Part shown: in pieces, positions 27,737-36,743 of the stretch | How positions within the stretch are numbered: the stretch's first letter is position 1 | Layout: the number at the start of each line of letters is the position of its first letter | NCBI GenBank assembly: GCA_028700625.1 | Contig: JAQVSI010000005.1 | Span: forward strand, 1 to 42,652 | DNA: 42,652 nucleotides | Direction of reading: 5' to 3' | DNA from: Candidatus Shapirobacteria bacterium | GTDB lineage: Bacteria; Patescibacteriota; Microgenomatia; UBA12405 | Position numbers and translations under genes: made by a program | Notes under the pieces: generated by a model | Databases searched by the model: none | The model's input: only the letters and a program-made list of their open reading frames with translations | What the model was told of the DNA's origin: nothing

Positions 27737-29229
27737 AACCAAGGTCTCTTGGTGGTCAACATATCAGTTGCTGGATATTTAGGTAAAAGAAATCTATCGA
27801 AAAAAGGTAATTTTGTTTTTGATAATAAAGTTGATTGACTAAACGGACAAGTTTTATTCTCACATCTAATTTCAAAAGCCGAATAAATATATTTTGCATT
27901 AAAATAAAATCCCAAAATTACAAATACAATCAAAATCCATCTCGATATTTTTTTTGCCAAAGTACTTTTGTTTAGAAAAGACAATAAAGAAGGAATCAAG
28001 GCTATAAAATAAACAATTCTGTAAACATTTGGTGGTGTAGTTGGTCTAAAATCATTTGCTAAATAATATCTAGAGCTCAACAACAAACCAACAGCAAAAA
28101 CCATTGTAAAGAAATTAGCTCTCTTGTAAACCCAAACTAACCCTAAAGATCCAAATATTGATAACATTGGGAAAAATGGATATCTGTACCAGGGCAACAA
28201 ATCCTGTTCTGATCCAGAAATAACCGACATCACCAACCAATAAAAGAAAAACATACTCAATAATTTTGTATTTTTACCCATCTTTTTTTGAAATGAAAAG
28301 AATAGGGCAAAAAATAATCCGAAAACATACCAACCATCAAAAAGTGTAAAAATATCAAAAGATGGTGAATTCAAGACGTAAGCCAATCCGGTCCAACCAG
28401 CAAATCTGCCTCCTTGAATTGCCACAATACTTTTAAATAATTCCCAATCATACATATACCCATAAAGAATATAGAGACCTATTCCTAATATTACAAAGCC
28501 AGTTATTATTAAAATATCTTTCCATCTTTTGTTTTTTACAGCAAAATAAATACAAAGTGGTGCCAAGAAAAATCCAGTTGGTTTCATTAATCCCAAAAGC
28601 ATACTAAAAATACCAAAGATAAAAGCATAAAATAACTTTGGTTTTCTCATGTAAGATTTCATTAACAAAAGCGAAGCAGTCACTGCTAAGGCAATAATAT
28701 TTTCTGGAACCGACATTCTCGATCCAAATACTATTATTGGAGTAATCCCATAAAAGCACATTGCTAATATTCCAACATTAAAGCTATAAAATTTATATCC
28801 AACCCAAAAAACTAAAAACATCGTCACTACCGATGCTAAAACAGTTGGAATTCTGGAATGTGATGTTGGAATTAACTTATCTCTATCGTCTCCGAAAAGA
28901 TGAGCCACTCCTCCAGACATTAAGGAAAATAATGGTGGTTCATCTAACCAAGGCTTGTACAGCTTTGCTGGTAAATATACTCCTTTCAAATCTCCCACAA
29001 TTCCATCAAACATCAAGTTTTCTTTCGAATAATCCAATGTTGACCAAGACATAGGTACCCCTGTTTCAATTAAATTTATTCCAGACCAGCTATACAATAA
29101 CTCCTCAGCATGAGCAGAATCTGGAACTCTATCGTAATTATGAAACTTTAATATCAGTAAAAACAAAAATAAAACACCAAAAACAAGATATCTACCATTA
29201 AATTTTATATTTTTTAAAATATTCAACAT
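27733..29229 (-). CDS. Polytopic GT-C/GT39-like glycosyltransferase
   Basis: DSAHAEELLYSWSGINLIETG, WLDEPPLFSLMSGG; related to 3778..5205. Confidence 0.75.
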   Translation of the reverse strand: MLNILKNIKFNGRYLVFGVLFLFLLILKFHNYDRVPDSAHAEELLYSWSGINLIETGVPMSWSTLDYSKENLMFDGIVGDLKGVYLPAKLYKPWLDEPPLFSLMSGGVAHLFGDDRDKLIPTSHSRIPTVLASVVTMFLVFWVGYKFYSFNVGILAMCFYGITPIIVFGSRMSVPENIIALAVTASLLLMKSYMRKPKLFYAFIFGIFSMLLGLMKPTGFFLAPLCIYFAVKNKRWKDILIITGFVILGIGLYILYGYMYDWELFKSIVAIQGGRFAGWTGLAYVLNSPSFDIFTLFDGWYVFGLFFALFFSFQKKMGKNTKLLSMFFFYWLVMSVISGSEQDLLPWYRYPFFPMLSIFGSLGLVWVYKRANFFTMVFAVGLLLSSRYYLANDFRPTTPPNVYRIVYFIALIPSLLSFLNKSTLAKKISRWILIVFVILGFYFNAKYIYSAFEIRCENKTCPFSQSTLLSKTKLPFFDRFLLPKYPATDMLTTKRPWF

Positions 29230-29307
29230 ATTTTTAATAGAAACTTACATACTATTATTCAATAATATAAATTATAATGGAATTAAACAACAAGTAATCT
29301 CTACTAA

Positions 29308-31035
29308 ATGAAAAATAAAAAAACTCTAATACTTCTAATTTGTTTATTTTTAGTTTCCGTAATTACCTTCTATCGTCTTCTTCGCCCTGGTTATTTTTCT
29401 ATGATGGATGACATGCATGTCTTCAGACTCGATCAGCTTGATATATGCCTAAAAGATGGACAATTTCCTTGTCGTTTTATTAAAGACGGGGGAATGGGTT
29501 ATGGTCATCCTCTTTTTAATTATTATTCACCTCTGGCCTATGGGGTTGCTGAGTTTTTTCATCTTTGTGGCTTCAGTCTTATTAATAGTCTTAAAATAAC
29601 CTTTGCTTCTTGTCATTTAATTGGTGTTTTCGGCATGTTTTTCTTTGCTAGTCTTTTTTGGGGCAATTTAGGCGCTTTTGTTTCAGCCATCATCTTTCTT
29701 TTAGCTCCATATCAAGCCACTGATAGTTTTGTTCGTGGAGCTATTTCTGAATCTTTGGCCATTAATATAATTCCTTGGATCTTCTATTTTTTAACGAAAT
29801 TTATTAACCAACAAAAAAACAAAAAATGGAAATTAAAAATTGGAAATTGGGGTTTAATTATATCCCTAACAGCTATTCTCCTAAGCCATAATCTCATCAG
29901 CTTAGCCATCGCTCCAATTCTTGTTGTTTACTCTCTTTTTCTGTTAATAAAAAACAAAAACCTTAATTTAAAATCAATTTTAAATCTTTTGTTTCCTGTT
30001 TTAATTTCTGTTGGTATAAGTGCTTTCTTTTTATTGCCAGCACTTTTTGAAAAGAATTTAGTCACCATCGACACCATGACTCAGGGATATTTTAACTATA
30101 TAATTCATTTTGCAACCCTATTTCAGCTCTTTATTTCTCGTTTTTGGGGTTTTGGAGCTTCTCTTTGGGGCCCAATCGACGACATGGCATTCTCTATTGG
30201 TCTTGTTCAATGGTTAATACCATTAATAACAGTTTTATTTTTATTTTTCAAAAAAATATTGAAAAAGAAGGTCCTCCTTGTCAAGGGAGGATGTCCTGAT
30301 TTATCAGGACAGGTGGGTTTAATATTACTATTCTTTTTCTTTTTTCTATTTTCAATCTTTCTAACTCACAACAAATCAACTTTCATTTGGAAACTTTTTC
30401 CTTTTATGTCTTTCTATCAATTTCCTTGGCGTTTTCTTTCAATTTCCATTTTTACTTCGTCCTTTATTGCTGGTTCGTTAATTTCATTTATTAATAAAAA
30501 ATATCAAATATTAATTGTTGTAGTTATTTCACTCCTTACCATTATTTTAAATTTTTCCTATTTTAAAGAAGACATCTGGTTTTCAAATTTAACCGATGTT
30601 CAAAAACTTTCTTCAACTGAAATAGTTAAACAAAGTGGAGCTGGACTAAAAGATTACTGGCCAAAATATGGTCAATCATTTCCTACCACTTTTGCTCCAA
30701 CCGAACTCACCGTTTCTAATGATGTTGTTATTAAAAATTATATTAAAAAAAGTAACAAAATTAGTTTTGATTTCATTGCTAATTCAAACAGTAAAATAAC
30801 AGTTCCTTTGGTTTATTTTCCAAATTGGAAACTCTTTGTCGATGATAAAATTACAGATTTTGAAATTAGTAAAGACTTGGGCCTAATCGAATTTGATGTC
30901 GTCCCCGGAAACCATTCTGTTTTATTGAAATTAACCAACACTCCAATAAGAACCATAAGTAATCTAATTAGTATTATTAGCTTAGCTTTAGCTATAATTG
31001 TAAGCATCAGATTGAAATTTAAAAATGAAAAATAA
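29308..31035 (+). CDS. Large polytopic membrane protein (YfhO-like class), paralogue of 18187..19911
   Basis: MMDDMHVFRLDQLDICLKDGQFPCRFIKDGGMGYGHPLFNYYSPL, FPWRFLS, NTPIRTISNLIS. Confidence 0.72.
   Translation: MKNKKTLILLICLFLVSVITFYRLLRPGYFSMMDDMHVFRLDQLDICLKDGQFPCRFIKDGGMGYGHPLFNYYSPLAYGVAEFFHLCGFSLINSLKITFASCHLIGVFGMFFFASLFWGNLGAFVSAIIFLLAPYQATDSFVRGAISESLAINIIPWIFYFLTKFINQQKNKKWKLKIGNWGLIISLTAILLSHNLISLAIAPILVVYSLFLLIKNKNLNLKSILNLLFPVLISVGISAFFLLPALFEKNLVTIDTMTQGYFNYIIHFATLFQLFISRFWGFGASLWGPIDDMAFSIGLVQWLIPLITVLFLFFKKILKKKVLLVKGGCPDLSGQVGLILLFFFFFLFSIFLTHNKSTFIWKLFPFMSFYQFPWRFLSISIFTSSFIAGSLISFINKKYQILIVVVISLLTIILNFSYFKEDIWFSNLTDVQKLSSTEIVKQSGAGLKDYWPKYGQSFPTTFAPTELTVSNDVVIKNYIKKSNKISFDFIANSNSKITVPLVYFPNWKLFVDDKITDFEISKDLGLIEFDVVPGNHSVLLKLTNTPIRTISNLISIISLALAIIVSIRLKFKNEK
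29827..29850. repeat. Degenerate heptanucleotide repeat (GGAAATT-type) inside CDS
   Basis: tggaaattaaaaattggaaattgg: 23/24 identity to nt within 16291-16322; encodes WKLKIGNW. Confidence 0.7.
30272..30320. repeat. REP-like double-hairpin element inside CDS
   Basis: TCCTCCTTGTCAAGGGAGGA followed by TGTCCTGA-TTTA-TCAGGACA (perfect 8-bp arms) and GGTGGGTTT; matches the layout at 8590-8632. Confidence 0.7.
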
Positions 31036-32686
31036 AAAATATATTTTATTTATTTTAATTACCTTAATTGCTTTTTTTCTCAGATTTTGGCAATTAAACA
31101 AATTTCCAGTCGGTCTTAATTGGGATGAAGTTAGCCATGGTTACAATGCTTACAGTCTAATTAAAACCGGCCAAGATCAATGGTCAAAATCGTGGCCTAT
31201 TTTTAATTTTAGGGCCTATGGAGATTATCCAACCACTCTTAACATGTATCTTTCCATGCCTTTTATCTATTTATTTGGTTTAAATGAATGGACAACCAGA
31301 ATTGTTTCTGCTCTTTGCGGCTTTGGTTTAGTTATCGTTTCCTATTTTCTAGGTAAAGAACTATTTAAAGATGAAAAAAAATCTTATCTGTTAATGTTAT
31401 TAGTCGCCCTTTCTCCTTGGACATTTTTCACTTCAAGAGCTGTTTTTCAATCGACAGTTGCTCAATTTTTTCTTTCTCTTGGAATCTTATTTTTAATCAA
31501 AGCTACAAAAAAAATAAACTTTCTATTATTAGGAATCTTTTTTACGTCACTTTCAACTTATGCCTATCACAACGCTAAAATAGTTGTTCCAATATTATTT
31601 TTTGCCTATGCTTTTATTTTCTTTAAAGAAATAAAAGAAAATTCTGCAAAAAAAATAAAAGTGTTTCTAGTTAGTTTAGTTTTAATTTTTGTTTTAATGA
31701 TTCCTCAGGCAATCAATATCTTTAATAAAGATGCTCAAGCCCGCAGTCGTTGGGTTTTTGCCATAAATCCAGCCACTATCAATCAAATAGAAACCGATAG
31801 AAATAATTATCAAGGTAATTCATTAATTGCCAAATTAAAATACAACAAGATCACTGTTTTTACCGAAATTGTCGCAAAAAATTATCTTGGTTTTATAAAT
31901 CCACGAATTTTATTTTTTGACAGCACTCAAAACTTCCAATTTAACATTCCTCAAACTGGAGTCCTTTACTCTGTTTGCCTCCCTTTCTTTTATATTGGTT
32001 TGATAATTTTAATTTTAAAATTTTTTAAAAAAGAAAAACTCCCTATTTTCATAATTTTTTGGTTCCTAATTGGTCTAATTCCTGCAGTTATAACCATTGG
32101 CGATTTTCCAATCATCAGGGCCATGACTATCTTACCTTTACCTCAAATTTTTATAACTTATGGTTTTTTTAAAACAATTGATTTCTTTAAAAATAAAAAG
32201 ACAAAATCTTTATTCATTTTTTTATTTTTATTAATTTTATTTTTTCAATCTTTTATTTATTTTAAAAATTATTTTAGTGATTACTCAAAAAATTATTCCT
32301 CTTCTTGGCAATATGGATATAAAGAAGTTATAACTTATATAAAAAATAATTATGATAATTATGATCAAATTATTTTCACCAAAAAATATGGTGAAGCTCA
32401 TGAATTCGTTTTATTTTATTGGCCTTGGAATCCAAAATCTTATCAAAATGATCCTAGTTTAAATTGGGATTTTCATGCCGATTGGTATTGGGTTAATGCT
32501 TTTGATAAATTCAAATTTGTTAATGACTGGGATATTAAAAAAGAAACTAACAATATCACCTCAAAAACCCTTTTAATCACTTCTCCTGGCAACTATAATA
32601 AAGAAAATACTAATTTAATTAAAACTATTTATTTTCTCGATAAGTCACCAGCCTTTGATATTTTAAACACTTATGACCAAAAGTAA
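31025..32686 (+). CDS. Polytopic GT-C/ArnT-like glycosyltransferase (tandem paralogue 1)
   Basis: FPVGLNWDEVSHGYNAYSLIKTGQDQW, RAYGDYPTTLNMYL. Confidence 0.78.
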   Translation: MKNKKYILFILITLIAFFLRFWQLNKFPVGLNWDEVSHGYNAYSLIKTGQDQWSKSWPIFNFRAYGDYPTTLNMYLSMPFIYLFGLNEWTTRIVSALCGFGLVIVSYFLGKELFKDEKKSYLLMLLVALSPWTFFTSRAVFQSTVAQFFLSLGILFLIKATKKINFLLLGIFFTSLSTYAYHNAKIVVPILFFAYAFIFFKEIKENSAKKIKVFLVSLVLIFVLMIPQAINIFNKDAQARSRWVFAINPATINQIETDRNNYQGNSLIAKLKYNKITVFTEIVAKNYLGFINPRILFFDSTQNFQFNIPQTGVLYSVCLPFFYIGLIILILKFFKKEKLPIFIIFWFLIGLIPAVITIGDFPIIRAMTILPLPQIFITYGFFKTIDFFKNKKTKSLFIFLFLLILFFQSFIYFKNYFSDYSKNYSSSWQYGYKEVITYIKNNYDNYDQIIFTKKYGEAHEFVLFYWPWNPKSYQNDPSLNWDFHADWYWVNAFDKFKFVNDWDIKKETNNITSKTLLITSPGNYNKENTNLIKTIYFLDKSPAFDILNTYDQK

Positions 32687-34316
32687 TAAATTGTTTTTAA
32701 TTATTATTTTTTTTATTTCGTTTTTCTTAAGATTTTATAAAGTAGGGAAATACCCCACTTTGCTTTGGGACGAAGCCGCTATTGGCTACAACGCTTATTC
32801 TCTTATTGAAACAGGCAAAGATGAATATGGCAAAACCTTACCAATTATTTTTAAGTCTTTTGGAGATTACAAACCAGGATTTTATATTTATTTAGCGGCT
32901 CCATTTATTAAAATCTTTGGATTAAATGCCACTGCCACCAGATTACCATCTGTTTTATTGGGGTCATTATTGCCAATTTTGATTTATTTTTTAATTAAAG
33001 AAATAAATCCAAAAGCTCACAAAACTGCCATTATTGCTGCTATTATTACTGTTTTCAATCCTTATTCAATTCATTTTTCTCGTGGTGCTTGGGAAAGTAA
33101 TGTTCTAACTTTTGAATTAGTTTTAGCCGCTTTTCTTTTCTTTAAATACATCAACAAAAAATCAAACAAATATTTATTATTTTCAGCTATCACTTTTGGA
33201 TTAACTCTTTTCACCTATCAAGCCGGTAAAATGATTAGTCTTTTTCTAATTGTTATTTTGTTTTTAACAAACTTAAGTATTGTCAATCTAAAAAATATTA
33301 AAAATTTATTTTTAAATTTTGTTTTTCCTCTTTTTCTTTTTTCTCTACCAATACTCTATGGTCTGTTTTTTTCCAGCAATGCTAATCGTTTAAAGGTTGT
33401 TAGTCTTTTTTCTTATCCTAGACCGACTCAAGAATCAATTATCATTAAAAATGAGAGTAATCAATTAGATTATGATCTTTTTCATAATCAATTTGTTTTT
33501 TTTGGACGTAACTTTTTACTTCGTTATTTCAATCATTTTTCACCAAGATTTTTAGCTTTTGAAGGTGATTGGCAAAGTCCACGTCATTCAGCTCCTTATG
33601 TCGGAGTTATTCTTTATCCAAGTCTTATTTTTTTAATTATTGGCATCTTTTTTGCCTTAAGTCGACAAAAAATTGATAAATTAGGTATTTTCTTTTTCCT
33701 CTGGCTTATTGTTGCTCCACTTCCTTCCGCTCTTACTAGAGATATTGTTCAATCATTAAGATCCATGTCTTTTTCTATTCCTTTAATATATTTTATTTCT
33801 GTTGGCATCTATGTTGTTGTAAATAAATATAAAAACATCTTTGTTTATAGTCTAATTATTGGTGCTTATTTAGTTTCTTTCTTTTATTATTCTGATCTTT
33901 ATTTAAATCATATGATCAAAAAAAATCCAGACGAATTTCTCTATGGCTATCAACAATCAATGGATTATATAGTCAAAAATCAAAGCAAATATAAAAATAT
34001 AACCATAAGTGATTATTACGGCCAAGCTTATATTTTTTACCTTTTTTATTCCAAATATCCACCACAACTTTATCAACAACAAGCCAAATTAGTAGAAAAT
34101 TCATCAGGTGACACTGGAAAAGTTGAACAAATCGATAATATTAAATTTACTACGCCAGATTATAATGTAATTAAAAGCCAACCATCATCTCTGGCTATTT
34201 TTAATTATAATGAAATTTATCGTCAATCAATCGATAAATCGGATTATTTTAAAGATTTTTTACCACTAAGTCCTATCAATAATATTTCCACTTTCTATGC
34301 CTACCAAAATCAATAA
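32673..34316 (+). CDS. Polytopic GT-C/ArnT-like glycosyltransferase (tandem paralogue 2)
   Basis: YPTLLWDEAAIGYNAYSLIETGKDEYG, FKSFGDYKPGFYIYLAAPFIKIFGLN. Confidence 0.8.
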   Translation: MTKSNKLFLIIIFFISFFLRFYKVGKYPTLLWDEAAIGYNAYSLIETGKDEYGKTLPIIFKSFGDYKPGFYIYLAAPFIKIFGLNATATRLPSVLLGSLLPILIYFLIKEINPKAHKTAIIAAIITVFNPYSIHFSRGAWESNVLTFELVLAAFLFFKYINKKSNKYLLFSAITFGLTLFTYQAGKMISLFLIVILFLTNLSIVNLKNIKNLFLNFVFPLFLFSLPILYGLFFSSNANRLKVVSLFSYPRPTQESIIIKNESNQLDYDLFHNQFVFFGRNFLLRYFNHFSPRFLAFEGDWQSPRHSAPYVGVILYPSLIFLIIGIFFALSRQKIDKLGIFFFLWLIVAPLPSALTRDIVQSLRSMSFSIPLIYFISVGIYVVVNKYKNIFVYSLIIGAYLVSFFYYSDLYLNHMIKKNPDEFLYGYQQSMDYIVKNQSKYKNITISDYYGQAYIFYLFYSKYPPQLYQQQAKLVENSSGDTGKVEQIDNIKFTTPDYNVIKSQPSSLAIFNYNEIYRQSIDKSDYFKDFLPLSPINNISTFYAYQNQ

Positions 34317-35919
34317 AATACCATTAATAATAATTCTTATTATTGCCTTTTTAATTAGGTTTATTAATTTAGACAATACTCCTGCTTTAAATCCAGATGA
34401 AGCCGCTCTAGGATATAATGTTTATTCTCTTCTCCAGACTGGCAAAGACGAACATGGTATTTCTTGGCCTCTTCATTTCAAATCTTTTGGTGATTTTAAA
34501 CCAGGTGGTTATGTATATCTGGCCATGCCTTTTATAAAAATTTTAGGTCTTAATACTTTTGCTGTTCGTCTTCCAAATTTAATTCTTTCTCTTTTAACCA
34601 TTTTATTTTTATATAAATTAGTATTACTTCTTTCAAAATCAAACAAACTAGCCCTTTTAAGTGCCCTAGTTTTAACTTTTTCTCCTTGGCATATTCACTT
34701 TAGTCGTGGTGCCTGGGAATCTTCAGCCGCTCTTTCTTTCGTTGTCATCGGCACCTATTTTTTCTTCAAATCAATTAAAGAAAAATTTATCTTAAATTTT
34801 AGTCTTTTTGTTGTTTTTTATATTCTATCTTTGTATATCTATCATTCAGCCAGATTAATTGCCCCTGTTTTAGCCTTAACTTTAATTATTCTTTATTTTA
34901 AAAATTTAGTTAAAAAACTACCTCAAATATTAATTCCTATCGTTTTTGGTATCATTTTGGCACTACCAGTAGTGTTTTCATTTTTAAACAATGGTGGAAC
35001 CCAACGTCTTGGCGGGGTTGGTTTAACTGCCGATCAGGGTCCAATTTGGCGAGCAAATGAACTTATCAATCAACACGGTAACACTAAATTGATAAACAGA
35101 ATAATGCACAACAAAAGACTTCTTTATTTAATTTCTTGGGGACAAAAATATACCTCTCATTTTGATTTAAATTTTTTAAGTATCAATGGTGATGAAGTTC
35201 CTCGTTCAAAAGTTCCTGAAATGGGTCAAATCCACCTAATAGAACTTCCATTCTTAATTCTCGGTCTAATCTTTTTATTAAAATCGACGATCTACAATCG
35301 ACGATCCAAGATCTTTTTTATTGCTTTTTTACTGATAGCTCCTATCGCTTCTTCATTAACCTTCCAAGCTCCCTCAGCCCTAAGAGCTCTTTTAATGGTT
35401 ATTCCAATTTCTATTTTAATTGCCAATGGTATTTATTTTTTCTTTAGTTTAATAAAAAATAAGAAATTATTAAAGTTAATTTCCATTATATTCATAATTA
35501 TCTATGTTTATTTTATTGCTTATTATTTAGATTCTTATTTTATTCATTATGCTAAAAGATATCCTTTTGCTTGGCAATATGGTTTTGATAAATTGGTTCC
35601 ATATTTAGAACAAGAAAAAAGTAAATATAATCAAGTTTATGTTACTAACAAGTACGATCAACCCTACATTCTTTTTCTTTTTTATTCTAAATATTCACCA
35701 CAACTTATTCAAAAAGAAATAAAATTAACTCCACCAGATAATTTTGGTTTTTCTACTGTTTTAAACTTTGACAAATACAATTTTCAAAAGATTGAATGGG
35801 ATAAAATTCCCTCAAATTCATTGGTTGTAACTAGTGATGAAAATGTTCCAATTGAACCTGCAAAAATTATTAATTTCCCAAATGGTCAACCAGGGTTTAA
35901 AATTTACTCAAAGTTATGA
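34297..35919 (+). CDS. Polytopic GT-C/ArnT-like glycosyltransferase (tandem paralogue 3)
   Basis: TPALNPDEAALGYNVYSLLQTGKDEHG, FKSFGDFKPGGYVYLAMPFIKILGLN. Confidence 0.8.
   Translation: MPTKINKIPLIIILIIAFLIRFINLDNTPALNPDEAALGYNVYSLLQTGKDEHGISWPLHFKSFGDFKPGGYVYLAMPFIKILGLNTFAVRLPNLILSLLTILFLYKLVLLLSKSNKLALLSALVLTFSPWHIHFSRGAWESSAALSFVVIGTYFFFKSIKEKFILNFSLFVVFYILSLYIYHSARLIAPVLALTLIILYFKNLVKKLPQILIPIVFGIILALPVVFSFLNNGGTQRLGGVGLTADQGPIWRANELINQHGNTKLINRIMHNKRLLYLISWGQKYTSHFDLNFLSINGDEVPRSKVPEMGQIHLIELPFLILGLIFLLKSTIYNRRSKIFFIAFLLIAPIASSLTFQAPSALRALLMVIPISILIANGIYFFFSLIKNKKLLKLISIIFIIIYVYFIAYYLDSYFIHYAKRYPFAWQYGFDKLVPYLEQEKSKYNQVYVTNKYDQPYILFLFYSKYSPQLIQKEIKLTPPDNFGFSTVLNFDKYNFQKIEWDKIPSNSLVVTSDENVPIEPAKIINFPNGQPGFKIYSKL
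35282..35316. repeat. Degenerate heptanucleotide repeat (GATCTAC-type) inside CDS
   Basis: aatcgac|gatctac|aatcgac|gatccaa|gatcttt; encodes STIYNRRSKIF. Confidence 0.6.
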
Positions 35920-36743
35920 AAAACCAAAAAAGAAAAATATCTGTTGCTATCGCTACTTATAATGAAGAAAACAATATTGAAAAATGCCTAAAAGCTGTTT
36001 TTGATTGGGTTGATGAAATAGTTATTGCCGATGGCAGCTCTCAAGATAAGACCGTTGAAATTGCTTCAAAATTCAAAAATGTAAAAATAATCAAAACCAC
36101 AAATAAAGAAGTTTTTCATATCAATAAAAATATGGCCATTGATGCTTGTACTGGCGATTGGATACTTCAATTAGACGCCGACGAAATAGTTTCTGTTGAG
36201 CTTAAAAAAGAAATTGAAAATATTTTGTCTAAAGATCCTAAAAATATAAAAGAAAATGGTTTTTGGATCAATCGAAAAAATTACTTTTTAGGAACCTTTC
36301 TTAAAAAAGGTGGTCAATATCCAGACGCTACCCCAAGATTGTTTAAAAACGGCAAAGGTCGACTTCCTTGTCTTGATGTTCATGAACAACCAAAGATAGA
36401 AGGGGAATCTGGTCATCTAAAAAACGATCTTGAGCATTATGCTGATGTCTCTTTTTCTCGCTATCTTTTAAGACATAATCGCTACACCACTTCTTATGCT
36501 AGAGAGTTTCAAGATAAAAATATCCCTATAAGTGGTTTTAGTTTTTTAAACTATTACTTTTTTAAGCCTACTTGGTGGTTTTTAATGGCTTTCTTTAGAC
36601 ATAAAGGTTTTTATGATGGATTTCCTGGTTTTGTTTTTGCTTTCTATTCTGCCCTCAGATTTCCAATTGCTTATACCAAATATTGGGAACTTCAAAAAAC
36701 CAATCGCAAAATTGATTTATCAAAAGATTGGGACAAAAAATAA
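35916..36743 (+). CDS. GT2 glycosyltransferase (WaaE-like)
   Basis: VAIATYNEENNIEKCLKAV, IADGSSQDKT, QLDADEIV; ATGA overlap. Confidence 0.87.
   Translation: MKNQKRKISVAIATYNEENNIEKCLKAVFDWVDEIVIADGSSQDKTVEIASKFKNVKIIKTTNKEVFHINKNMAIDACTGDWILQLDADEIVSVELKKEIENILSKDPKNIKENGFWINRKNYFLGTFLKKGGQYPDATPRLFKNGKGRLPCLDVHEQPKIEGESGHLKNDLEHYADVSFSRYLLRHNRYTTSYAREFQDKNIPISGFSFLNYYFFKPTWWFLMAFFRHKGFYDGFPGFVFAFYSALRFPIAYTKYWELQKTNRKIDLSKDWDKK

Noticed and set aside
28833-29054. Plus-strand ORF inside the minus-strand GT-C
   Set aside because: No recognisable domain; shadow ORF.
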